From the NCBI RefSeq assembly GCF_946482535.1, contig NZ_CAMLRU010000146.1, positions 1 through 6,945 on the forward strand: a stretch of 6,945 nt of DNA. The letters run 5' to 3'. Shown piece after piece: positions 1-5,911 of the stretch. The notes beneath the pieces were generated by a model, which was not told the DNA's origin, did no database searches, and was given only the letters and a program-made list of their open reading frames with translations. Origin of the DNA: an uncultured Flavobacterium sp. GTDB lineage: Bacteria > Bacteroidota > Bacteroidia > Flavobacteriales > Flavobacteriaceae. Made by a program: the position numbers and the translations under genes. Numbering within the stretch: the first letter of the stretch is position 1; each line of letters opens with the position of its first letter.

Positions 1-796
1 CTGTTCCCGACGTATTGGTCACCGTTGGAGCCGTCCAAGTTGTAGCGGCAGTTCCCGATAAGCTTTTCCAGTCATAATAAGATGCGCCTCTTAAACCTAC
101 TTGAGGATAAGTAGTTGTGCTTGAGGAAACGGTAGGGGTATTGTAAACTAATGTTATCACATTAGTGGTTTGAGTCAAACGTATTTGAAAAGTGATACGT
201 TCTGTCCCCGCTTGACCGGTTCTGGCCAAATCGGTATATTGAATCACAAAATCACTACCCGAGCTGCCATAGCTAATGTCTGGTGTCGCACCTGAAACAG
301 TTGAAGCTACTAAATTCATACCAAAACCTGCAACAGCACCATCATAACCACTAGTAGCAGTACTACTGTTTGAGGATTGGGAAATTGGCGTAATATTACC
401 CGCAGCCGGTGCATTCCCCGCTTGGTTGGCAAAAGCAATAAAACCATTGTTTGAGATATACAAGTTGGAATAACTTTTACCATTATAGGTAAAAGCCCAA
501 GGTAAAGTTATCGAAGACGAAACCGCATCGGTTGCAATTGTAGTTCCGCTTTGCCAAGAAGTTCCACCGGTCAATGGTGTGTAACTGCCTGAACTTGCTG
601 CGAAAGTGTAATTCGCCACTTGTGCCTTTACACTAAAACTACCAATCAAAATCATCATCAACAATAAGATTTGATGAACATGATTTTGAGAGGTGTTTTT
701 GGAAAAAACAGAATTTGATTTTAAATTAAAATAAGCCACAAATGACTTTCCAAACAATGATAATTTATTGCTTGTGCCAGGGTAATTTAAATGCAT
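1..796 (-). CDS. Secreted Ser/Thr-rich surface protein, N-terminal part (runs off left edge)
   Basis: Reading the minus strand from the ATG at 796-794 gives 265 codons without a stop to the window edge, so the gene is 3'-truncated by the window. Residues 1-42 are a polar N-tail. Residues 43-58 (ILLLMMILIG then SFSVKA) are a hydrophobic signal peptide with likely cleavage after A58, before QVANYTF. The mature part is rich in Ser, Thr, Gly and Asn, with no further membrane segment. It contains stretches such as LPWAFTYNGKSY, LYISNNGFIAF and YPQVGLRGA, which resemble beta-sandwich domains of large flavobacterial secreted proteins, many of which carry a C-terminal type IX secretion sorting domain. 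That domain would lie outside the window, so T9SS export is only inferred. ATG 796 is the first ATG after an in-frame stop at 839-841. The internal Met47/48 would leave too short a signal peptide. The exact function is unknown. Confidence 0.8.
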   Translation of the reverse strand, partial: MHLNYPGTSNKLSLFGKSFVAYFNLKSNSVFSKNTSQNHVHQILLLMMILIGSFSVKAQVANYTFAASSGSYTPLTGGTSWQSGTTIATDAVSSSITLPWAFTYNGKSYSNLYISNNGFIAFANQAGNAPAAGNITPISQSSNSSTATSGYDGAVAGFGMNLVASTVSGATPDISYGSSGSDFVIQYTDLARTGQAGTERITFQIRLTQTTNVITLVYNTPTVSSSTTTYPQVGLRGASYYDWKSLSGTAATTWTAPTVTNTSGT

Positions 797-1018
797 AAAA
801 AAGTGGTATTTGAGATTAATACGAAATGCGAATGTAAATTATAAGCATTCAGATGATAAAATTTAAGTTTAATTTATCGACGAACGACATCTTTTTTAGG
901 ACAAAATCTAAAAATAGTTTGTATTGTTTAACTAATAACAATAAAAATACTACATAATTTTTTGTTGATAAGTCAACTTTTTTGTTAAAATCTTAAAAAG
1001 TACTCACATTTCAAAACA
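797..1018. other. AT-rich intergenic spacer
   Basis: This 222-bp spacer lies between the end of the DUF2400 gene and the start of the secreted-protein gene, both on the minus strand. It is very AT-rich. It must hold the promoter of the secreted-protein gene, but I find no good match to the TTG / TAnnTTTG pattern. The nearest are TAGATTTTG (910-902), which has one extra T, and a TACATTCG-like element near 830-840, which has one mismatch; neither has a properly placed upstream TTG. A 5-bp inverted repeat (964-968 with 973-977) is the only hairpin seen. No small ORF or RNA gene is supported. Confidence 0.6.
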
Positions 1019-1789
1019 TTAAAAACCTTCAAAAACGCCTAAACCAAAAAGTGCAAAATCATATTTTACAGGATCGTTTGTATCCATTTTTCGGAGCTCA
1101 TAATCGAGTTCTGAAACCGCTTTGAAATCGTTCTGTTTTCTAGTGAGTAATCCGAGTTTTCTGGCCACATTTCCTGAGTGAACATCCAGCGGACAGGAAA
1201 GAGCTGACATGGGTATATTCTTCCATATACCAAGGTCTACGCCGTTTTTATCTTGACGAACCATCCATCTTAGAAACATATTTATGCGCTTGGCAGCCGA
1301 TCCTTGTAGCGGATCCGATACGTGCTTTTTAGCTCTTTCAGAATTCGTGCATTCAAAAAACTTCTTTTTAAAGAAATGGATATTGGTTTGAAGATTCAAA
1401 AGTTCTCCTTCTTTTTGATTTAAAAATGCATTTTCCAAACCAAAATGATGGGTATAAATGTGATTTAAACCTAAGACAAAAGTTCTGAAATCACTTCCGT
1501 TAAATGTCCTATGAACAAATGAATCCAAAACCTCCAAATGATGTTCTTGATGATGCATTACAAAGTCATAGGGAGAATTGCCCATCAAATCCATCATTCG
1601 CTTGGCATTCTTGATAATCATTTTTCGATTGCCCCAAGCAATAGTTGCTGTTAAGAATCCGGCGATTTCAATATCTTCTTTCAGCGAGAATTGATGCGGA
1701 ATTTGAATCGGGTCGCTTTCAATAAAGTTAGGATTGTTGTATAAAGCAACCTTCTCGTCAAGAAATTCTTTGAGTTCTGTTTTAGTCAT
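1019..1789 (-). CDS. TIGR02757 / DUF2400 family protein
   Basis: This encodes 256 residues matching, from memory, the TIGR02757 (DUF2400) family of Bacteroidota and spirochaetes, usually about 230-260 residues long, with no established function. Landmarks are the N-terminal segment EIAGFLTATIAWGNRK (41-56), KRINMFLRWMVRQDKNGVDL (168-187), CPLDVHSGNVARKLGL (199-214) and the C-terminal DPVKYDFALFGLG (239-251). There is no signal peptide or membrane helix, so it should be cytoplasmic. The ATG at 1789 was chosen over an in-frame ATG at 1870. The longer form would add 27 residues lying wholly within the upstream gene and would exceed the family length, whereas ATG 1789 overlaps the upstream stop codon by 8 bp (ATGACTAA), a typical coupled junction preceded by A/G-rich sequence. 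It is the last gene of the lolD-like operon. The PLDVH motif recalls the VDTH segment of HhH-GPD DNA glycosylases, which is an inference only. Confidence 0.85.
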   Translation of the reverse strand: MTKTELKEFLDEKVALYNNPNFIESDPIQIPHQFSLKEDIEIAGFLTATIAWGNRKMIIKNAKRMMDLMGNSPYDFVMHHQEHHLEVLDSFVHRTFNGSDFRTFVLGLNHIYTHHFGLENAFLNQKEGELLNLQTNIHFFKKKFFECTNSERAKKHVSDPLQGSAAKRINMFLRWMVRQDKNGVDLGIWKNIPMSALSCPLDVHSGNVARKLGLLTRKQNDFKAVSELDYELRKMDTNDPVKYDFALFGLGVFEGF

Positions 1790-3482
1790 TGCTTTTCTTT
1801 TTTTGGGGATAAAACCCTTCACCCAAAGTTTTGCCTCGCAATTGAGGAATAATTTGGAAATTTGTCTCAAAATAATCCAATTGTTCTCGATTTACACAAG
1901 GCAAATTGCCGTTACCGGTCATCCAAAAAAGGGTTGCATTTGAAGGCGAATAATATTCTAAATTTCCTCTTGAGTCTTTAACAAAATTCAAATTTTCTTT
2001 AGTAATGGGTTTCGGAAAAATGAGATTTTCTAATTGAATCGTACTGCTTTCTGCCAATAATTTGTTTCGGGTTAAAGAACCGAATGACATCGGCACAAAA
2101 ACTAAAAAGCCAATGATTAAAGAACTAACAATAAGTAATCCCAAAATAACCTCCTTTTTGGTCAATAAAACCGCCAATATAATCAGCCCAAAGAAAATGG
2201 TGAAATAAACATAAAATCGATATTGTGGTGAACTGAAAGCGAGTATGACCAATAAGACTATGAAAACAAAGTATAAATCACCGAGCTTTTGCTTGGGATA
2301 ATATTTTGAAAGAATAAAAGGAGTCACAAGCAATACAAAAATGGTCATAGTAGCAATTATGCTATTGATGCCATTATGCAAGAAGTATTGTTTGAAAAAA
2401 TAAGACAAAGAAGCCGTCTGATAGTTGCCAAAACCCATGTAAAAAGAATGCATCATTTCTCCACCGAAGAAATAAGTCATGACCTCTTTTGGGACCAAAT
2501 AATCAACATCGGGATAAGGCAGAACGGATAAAGGATATAAAGGATAACCGGTCAATATGATGTTTTTAGTAATAAATAGAAATAGTACTAATCCACCCAA
2601 GAGTCTAATAGATAAAAGCTGTTTTTTTACACTACCAAAGTGTTTGATTAAAAGTAATAAGGGTAAAATCAAAAGTGCTACAGCGGTAATTTTGATGTAA
2701 ACTGCAAAAAGAACCAAGACTGTCAGAAGACTGAAATTTTCTGAACCAGGTTCTTTCACTTGTTCTGAATACATTGAAAACACTATAAATCCAAGAATAT
2801 AAACAGGTAAATCAGGCGAAGGCGCGCTTACAAACTGAAAAAGAAAAATATAGGTCAACGGCAACAAACCAAAAGCCAAATCCAATCGGTTGCCTAGGGA
2901 AAAATAGGAGTGAAGTTTGGCCAATGCCCATCCGTTACAGAGCAACAATAAAAAGCCGTTCAAGTCATTTAAATTTACTTCTGAAAATGAAAACGAATAC
3001 ACACTTTGGGTAAGATGCCAACCGCTGGTTTGTCCTAAAAAAAGATGCAAATTAGCCAAACCGGGAACCAATCCGTATTCGTTGAGCCACTTGATAGTTT
3101 GCAAGTAATAAGTTTCGTTGTCAACAACAAAAGGCAATGCGGCACTTTGGGCTAAAATCAATAGACTGTTCATCCCCAAAAGCACTTTCAGCCAAAGTGA
3201 AAAAGAGGAAAATTGTTCAAAACCATTTTTGACAATACCAATCAAATTCGATTTAAAATGATATCCAAGAGCGATTGTTGATCCCAACAAAAAAAGATGA
3301 AATGCTATCGAAATAGGGCCTAATATGGCCCAAAAACTGGCCAACAAAGTTACACCAAACAACCCAAGTATTGGAGTAATGACAAGATTATGAGACTTGA
3401 TTTGAAACAGCTTTGAAAAGCCTATTCCTAAAGTTAGGGAAGTGAAAAAAATATACAACCAACTAAGCAGAATAAGCACCAT
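1782..3482 (-). CDS. Polytopic membrane protein, LIC_10190-like, possible GT-C-type glycosyltransferase
   Basis: This encodes 566 residues with roughly 11-13 hydrophobic helices, starting with an N-terminal one (2-21) and followed by helices around 33-52, 56-73, 98-116, 176-190, 203-218, 226-238, 250-278, 293-310, 373-391, 402-416, 424-440 and 445-464. A polar C-terminal tail of about 100 residues follows. After the fourth helix comes an acidic loop, VDNETYYLQTIKWLNEYGL (120-138), whose Asp/Glu pair recalls the first extracytoplasmic loop of GT-C (PMT/ArnT-like) glycosyltransferases. Other distinctive stretches are SAPSPDLPVYILG (219-231), TGYPLYPLS (311-319), SSPQYRFYVYF (417-427) and FWMTGNGNLPCVN (519-531). 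I recognise the overall pattern as the family annotated LIC_10190 in Leptospira and Bacteroidota; no member is characterised to my knowledge. The start lies 4 bp after the stop of the ABC ATPase gene and the end overlaps the DUF2400 gene, so it is the middle gene of an operon. The enzymatic role is inferred from topology alone. Confidence 0.8.
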   Translation of the reverse strand: MVLILLSWLYIFFTSLTLGIGFSKLFQIKSHNLVITPILGLFGVTLLASFWAILGPISIAFHLFLLGSTIALGYHFKSNLIGIVKNGFEQFSSFSLWLKVLLGMNSLLILAQSAALPFVVDNETYYLQTIKWLNEYGLVPGLANLHLFLGQTSGWHLTQSVYSFSFSEVNLNDLNGFLLLLCNGWALAKLHSYFSLGNRLDLAFGLLPLTYIFLFQFVSAPSPDLPVYILGFIVFSMYSEQVKEPGSENFSLLTVLVLFAVYIKITAVALLILPLLLLIKHFGSVKKQLLSIRLLGGLVLFLFITKNIILTGYPLYPLSVLPYPDVDYLVPKEVMTYFFGGEMMHSFYMGFGNYQTASLSYFFKQYFLHNGINSIIATMTIFVLLVTPFILSKYYPKQKLGDLYFVFIVLLVILAFSSPQYRFYVYFTIFFGLIILAVLLTKKEVILGLLIVSSLIIGFLVFVPMSFGSLTRNKLLAESSTIQLENLIFPKPITKENLNFVKDSRGNLEYYSPSNATLFWMTGNGNLPCVNREQLDYFETNFQIIPQLRGKTLGEGFYPQKKKSND

Positions 3483-3486
3483 ACCA

Positions 3487-4146
3487 TCAAACCATTAATC
3501 CATCTTTCATCACTAATTTTCTATCAGCCATATTAGCCAATTCTTCGTTGTGAGTCACAATTACAAAGGTTTGCCCAAATTCTTCCCGAAGTTTAAAAAA
3601 CAATTGGTGCAAATTTTCAGCCGAAACTGTATCCAAATTACCCGAAGGTTCATCGGCAAAAATGATGGCAGGTTTGTTAATCAATGCGCGGGCTACCGCT
3701 ACACGTTGTTGTTCTCCTCCCGAAAGTTCGTTGGGTTTGTGATGACTTCTTTCTGCCAAACCTAAATAATCAAGCAAGCGCTTGGCTTCAATTTCGGTGG
3801 CCTTTTTTTCTTTACCTGCTATGTAAGCCGGAATACAAACATTTTCCAAAGCTGTAAATTCCGGGAGTAATTGATGAAATTGAAAAATAAAACCCAAGTG
3901 TAAGTTCCTGAATTTTGACAGGGCCTTGTCATTCATTTTCAAAACGTTTTCGCCATTTATCTCCAATGAGGTGTTGTCTGATTTAGAAGCATTGTCTAAA
4001 GTGCCTAATATTTGAAGTAAAGTAGTTTTTCCGGCACCGGAAGCTCCGACAATAGAAACAATTTCTCCTTTTTTGATGTGTAAATCAACACCTTTTAAAA
4101 CGTGCAGACTGTCAAAATATTTGTGAATGTTCTGGGCAATAATCAT
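3487..4146 (-). CDS. lolD: ABC transporter ATP-binding protein, LolD-like
   Basis: This is a complete 219-residue ABC ATPase of the MacB/LolD type, the usual length for LolD. It has Walker A GASGAGKT (34-41), Q-loop Gln89, the stretch [16 protein letters not shown] (88-103) typical of LolD, signature LSGGEQ (141-146), Walker B IIFADE (161-166), D-loop NLD (170-172) and switch His199 in VTHNEELA. LolD powers the LolCDE complex that releases mature lipoproteins from the inner membrane for delivery to the outer membrane. No LolC/E-type permease with a periplasmic domain is in this window, so the partner must be encoded elsewhere, as is common for Bacteroidota. The next gene encodes a polytopic protein that does not look like an FtsX-type permease. 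The gene is first in a three-gene operon and has a promoter candidate just upstream. Assignment to the ABC family is certain; the LolD role is probable. Confidence 0.9.
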   Translation of the reverse strand: MIIAQNIHKYFDSLHVLKGVDLHIKKGEIVSIVGASGAGKTTLLQILGTLDNASKSDNTSLEINGENVLKMNDKALSKFRNLHLGFIFQFHQLLPEFTALENVCIPAYIAGKEKKATEIEAKRLLDYLGLAERSHHKPNELSGGEQQRVAVARALINKPAIIFADEPSGNLDTVSAENLHQLFFKLREEFGQTFVIVTHNEELANMADRKLVMKDGLMV

Positions 4147-4169
4147 TAATCTAATTTTTCACAAAGTAA

Positions 4170-4200
4170 CAAAGTATTTTCTTTTAATGGCTGATATCAA
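4170..4200 (-). promoter_or_regulatory. Candidate promoter of the lolD-like operon
   Basis: Read on the minus strand, TTG (4200-4198) is followed after 21 bp by TACTTTG (4176-4170), close to the Bacteroidota pattern TTG / TAnnTTTG but one base short between TA and TTTG. The start codon of the ABC gene lies 24 bp downstream. The -7 candidate is one copy of a perfect tandem repeat (ACAAAGTA twice on the plus strand, 4161-4176). The match is imperfect, so confidence is low. Confidence 0.35.
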
Positions 4201-4264
4201 TTTTTTTTATGGTTGAATAAATTATAAAGTTATGTTAACTAAATTATTTTGTTTAATTATTGAT

Positions 4265-4272
4265 TACATTTG
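4265..4272 (+). promoter_or_regulatory. Candidate -7 promoter element of folE
   Basis: TACATTTG is an exact match to the Bacteroidota -7 consensus TAnnTTTG and lies 28 bp before the folE ATG, which would give a leader of about 20-25 nt. No TTG is found at the expected 19-21 bp upstream; the nearest (4249-4251) is only 13 bp away. The intervening leader is A-rich with no Shine-Dalgarno sequence, which is normal in this phylum. Confidence 0.5.
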
Positions 4273-4300
4273 TTAAACAAAAAATAAAAAATTAATTCTT

Positions 4301-4972
4301 ATGAACACACCCATTGAACAAGAATTATTTGAACTGATAGGTGACAATCATCAAATGACTTCTGCCGAAACCCCATTGCGTCCCGACGCATTTATTAAAA
4401 CAGATTTACAAAAGATGGCTGTCATTGAAAAACATTTTCATGCTATTATGGAGGAAATGGGTTTGGATATGACCGACGACAGCTTAAGAGGAACGCCTCA
4501 TCGCGTGGCGAAAATGTTTATACAAGAAATTTTTTCAGGATTAAATCCTGCCAATAAACCCAAGCTTTCGGTTTTTGAAAATTCCTATCACTATGATAAA
4601 ATGTTAGTCGAAGCTGACATCAGTTTCAATTCTACTTGCGAACACCATTTTTTACCTATCATAGGAAAAGCACATATAGGCTATGTTTCAAGTGGAAAAG
4701 TAATTGGTTTGTCTAAGCTAAATCGTATTGTTGATTATTTCTCACGCAGACCTCAAGTACAAGAACGATTGATAATGCAAATATTCAACGAATTAAAAAC
4801 AGTTTTAGAAACAGAAGATGTAATTGTAGTCATGGAAGCCAAACACCTTTGTGTATCAAGTCGAGGCATACAAGACGAAAGCAGTTATACTTCCACCATC
4901 CAATATGGCGGAATATTTAAGGAAAAAGAAAACAGGAATGATTTCTTCAACCTGATAAACAAAGAAAAGTAG
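4301..4972 (+). CDS. folE: GTP cyclohydrolase I (EC 3.5.4.16)
   Basis: FolE converts GTP to 7,8-dihydroneopterin triphosphate plus formate, the first step of tetrahydrofolate synthesis; it acts in the cytoplasm as a toroidal homodecamer. The 223-residue product matches the usual length (E. coli 222). The conserved block STCEHHFLPIIGKAHIGY (111-128) holds zinc ligands Cys113 and His116 and catalytic His115. The third zinc ligand is Cys184 in KHLCVSSRG (181-189). These sit three positions after the E. coli residues C110, H112, H113 and C181. Other family motifs are RGTPHRVAKMF (63-73), GLSKLNRIVDYFSRRPQVQE (136-155) and QDESSYTST (191-199). All key residues are present, so it should be active. 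It stands alone on the plus strand, divergent from the lolD-like operon, with a strong terminator immediately downstream. No other folate gene is in the window. Confidence 0.97.
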   Translation: MNTPIEQELFELIGDNHQMTSAETPLRPDAFIKTDLQKMAVIEKHFHAIMEEMGLDMTDDSLRGTPHRVAKMFIQEIFSGLNPANKPKLSVFENSYHYDKMLVEADISFNSTCEHHFLPIIGKAHIGYVSSGKVIGLSKLNRIVDYFSRRPQVQERLIMQIFNELKTVLETEDVIVVMEAKHLCVSSRGIQDESSYTSTIQYGGIFKEKENRNDFFNLINKEK

Positions 4973-5007
4973 CATTTTTAGTAGAATGTAAATTGAGTAT
5001 TTTGGTT

Positions 5008-5045
5008 AAAGTCCTAAATGTTAATTCATTTGGGACTTTTTTTTT
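5008..5045 (+). terminator. Intrinsic terminator of folE
   Basis: A 13-bp stem (5008-5020 with 5027-5039) pairs throughout with one G-U wobble and closes on the 6-nt loop TTAATT. It is followed on the plus strand by a run of T reaching 5045, starting about 35 bp after the folE stop. The 3' arm and T-run are also the last codons and the stop of the convergent gene on the minus strand. Read on that strand the hairpin has only a short T-run (TTTAACC), so it would be a weak terminator there. Confidence 0.88.
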
Positions 5046-5346
5046 CAGGTACCAAAAAACCCAATCCCATGCTTCTGAGCATTTTCTTTTCAAAAGCCCA
5101 AAAGAAAGTAAACTGCCCGAAGATAAAACCGAAACTAACCAATAAAACCTGATAAATAGGGAAGATGAGAATGATATATAAAGGATAATAAATCCAGTTA
5201 GAAACTTCGCCTTTTACTATACCGAATAATTCTAAAACCGGTTTAGACAGATAAGCAGCCGTAGAACCCGTAACTGCAAATACAACAAGAATGACAAAAA
5301 CTTGCCAATTTGATTTGATATTCCAACGCTCCTTAAAACTTGCCAT
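5026..5346 (-). CDS. Small membrane protein, DUF6787-like
   Basis: This encodes 106 residues with two predicted membrane helices (about 14-32 and 51-76), a short basic N-terminus (MASFKERWNIKSNW) and a polar basic C-terminal tail ending KKSPK. Distinctive features are KERWNIKSNWQ (5-15), TGSTAAYLSKPV (26-37), YYPLYIILIFPIYQVLL (53-69) and FGQFTFFWAFEKKMLRSMG (76-94). From memory this pattern fits the uncharacterised Bacteroidota family DUF6787; the name could not be verified here. It would sit in the inner membrane and has no catalytic motif I can see. It lies 27 bp downstream of the lipoprotein gene on the same strand, but an excellent promoter match in the end of that gene suggests separate or additional transcription. 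Its final codons overlap the folE terminator. Confidence 0.82.
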   Translation of the reverse strand: MASFKERWNIKSNWQVFVILVVFAVTGSTAAYLSKPVLELFGIVKGEVSNWIYYPLYIILIFPIYQVLLVSFGFIFGQFTFFWAFEKKMLRSMGLGFLVPEKKSPK

Positions 5347-5360
5347 AAACTAATTTTCTA

Positions 5361-5390
5361 CAAATATAACAGTTTACGGAAACGGAACAA
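5361..5390 (-). promoter_or_regulatory. Promoter candidate of the small membrane protein gene
   Basis: On the minus strand TTG (5390-5388), a 19-bp spacer and TATATTTG (5368-5361) match the Bacteroidota promoter consensus TTG / TAnnTTTG exactly in sequence and spacing. The ATG at 5346 is 14 bp past the -7 element, implying a leader of only about 8-10 nt. The TTG half lies inside the last codons of the upstream lipoprotein gene. Confidence 0.6.
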
Positions 5391-5799
5391 AACCGCCTAA
5401 ACGTTGATTGTAATTGATTTGAAAATAAATAAAATAATTGTACAACATATAATTCACCTCATAGCCATACCGAATGGACGGATCATAATCAATTCGCATA
5501 GGATATAAATCATCGCCAAATCGCTGCGGTTGTGAAGCCCTGATATTCCACTCGGCTACATAGAGTTGGTTTTTGCCCTCTAAATAAGTTTCAGAATAAA
5601 ATCCTCTGGGTTTGGCTTTGCCCATCAACCATGAATTAAAACCCGGGTCAAAAATGAGAATTTCATATTCCAATTCTTCATTGGCAATTCTAATCGTATC
5701 CGTTGTTTTTGACGAAGGTTCTTTAGCCGCTATGGTTTTAGAATTGCTGCAACCTATTAGGATGAGCAATACTGCAAAAAGAGAAACTAAAGTTTTCAT
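5374..5799 (-). CDS. Lipoprotein, DUF6146-like
   Basis: This encodes 141 residues beginning with a lipoprotein signal peptide: MK, a hydrophobic stretch (4-15) and the lipobox LIGC (14-17), with Cys17 the lipidated residue of the mature protein. A short Ser/Thr/Lys linker follows (18-35). Then comes a compact domain with many aromatic residues: YEILIFDPGFNSWLMGKAKP (45-64), RGFYSETYLEGKNQLYVAEW (65-84), QPQRFGDDLYPMRIDYDP (90-107) and YGYEVNYMLYNYFIYFQINY (111-130). I recall this pattern as DUF6146, a family of short Bacteroidota lipoproteins without known function; the name could not be checked. After Cys17 there is no acidic +2 residue of the E. coli inner-membrane retention type, and no clear acidic surface-export motif, so a periplasm-facing outer-membrane location is the default guess. 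A terminator after serA separates it from that gene. Confidence 0.85.
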   Translation of the reverse strand: MKTLVSLFAVLLILIGCSNSKTIAAKEPSSKTTDTIRIANEELEYEILIFDPGFNSWLMGKAKPRGFYSETYLEGKNQLYVAEWNIRASQPQRFGDDLYPMRIDYDPSIRYGYEVNYMLYNYFIYFQINYNQRLGGFVPFP

Positions 5800-5834
5800 G
5801 TCTTAAATTTTTAATAAAATTACACAAAACAACC

Positions 5835-5842
5835 CAAACTTA
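5835..5842 (-). promoter_or_regulatory. Candidate -7 promoter element of the lipoprotein gene
   Basis: On the minus strand TAAGTTTG (5842-5835) matches TAnnTTTG and lies 35 bp before the lipoprotein ATG and just downstream of the serA terminator. No TTG is found 19-21 bp upstream; the only nearby one (5852-5850) is 7 bp away. It is supported mainly by its position between a terminator and a start codon. Confidence 0.45.
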
Positions 5843-5858
5843 TTACTGTCAATATGTT

Positions 5859-5890
5859 AAAATAAAAAAGCCACACTTTTCAGTATGGCT
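5859..5890 (-). terminator. Intrinsic terminator of serA
   Basis: Read on the minus strand, the 9-bp stem AGCCATACT / AGTGTGGCT (5890-5882 with 5877-5869) contains one G-U wobble and closes on a GAAA tetraloop. It is followed by TTTTTATTTT (5868-5859). It begins 21 bp after the serA stop and ends transcription before the lipoprotein gene. On the plus strand the wobble becomes a C-A mismatch and the following sequence is not T-rich, so it is directional. Confidence 0.9.
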
Positions 5891-5911
5891 CAAACTATTT
5901 CTTTCTTAAAG

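Noticed and set aside
902..910. TAGATTTTG on the minus strand as the -7 element for the secreted-protein gene.
   Set aside because: It has one T too many against TAnnTTTG and the nearest upstream TTG is 28 bp away; it would also lie over 100 bp from the start codon.
960..983. Inverted repeat GTTGA/TCAAC followed by six T on the plus strand, resembling a terminator.
   Set aside because: The stem is only 5 bp and AT-rich, no gene on the plus strand lies upstream, and on the minus strand the following bases are A, not T.
1790..1870. Upstream in-frame ATG at 1870 that would extend the DUF2400 protein by 27 residues.
   Set aside because: The extension lies entirely inside the preceding gene, has basic, low-complexity content, and would exceed the family's usual length; ATG 1789 gives a normal coupled overlap.
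2917..3108. Plus-strand open frame inside the polytopic membrane protein gene, and similar ones at 1734-1943, 3550-3765 and 5612-5806.
   Set aside because: All lie antisense to well-supported genes, show no recognisable domain, and have no promoter or leader of their own.
4201..4300. Possible riboswitch (THF or preQ1 type) in front of folE.
   Set aside because: The predicted leader after the -7 element is only about 20-25 nt and extremely A/T-rich, with no stem-forming potential.
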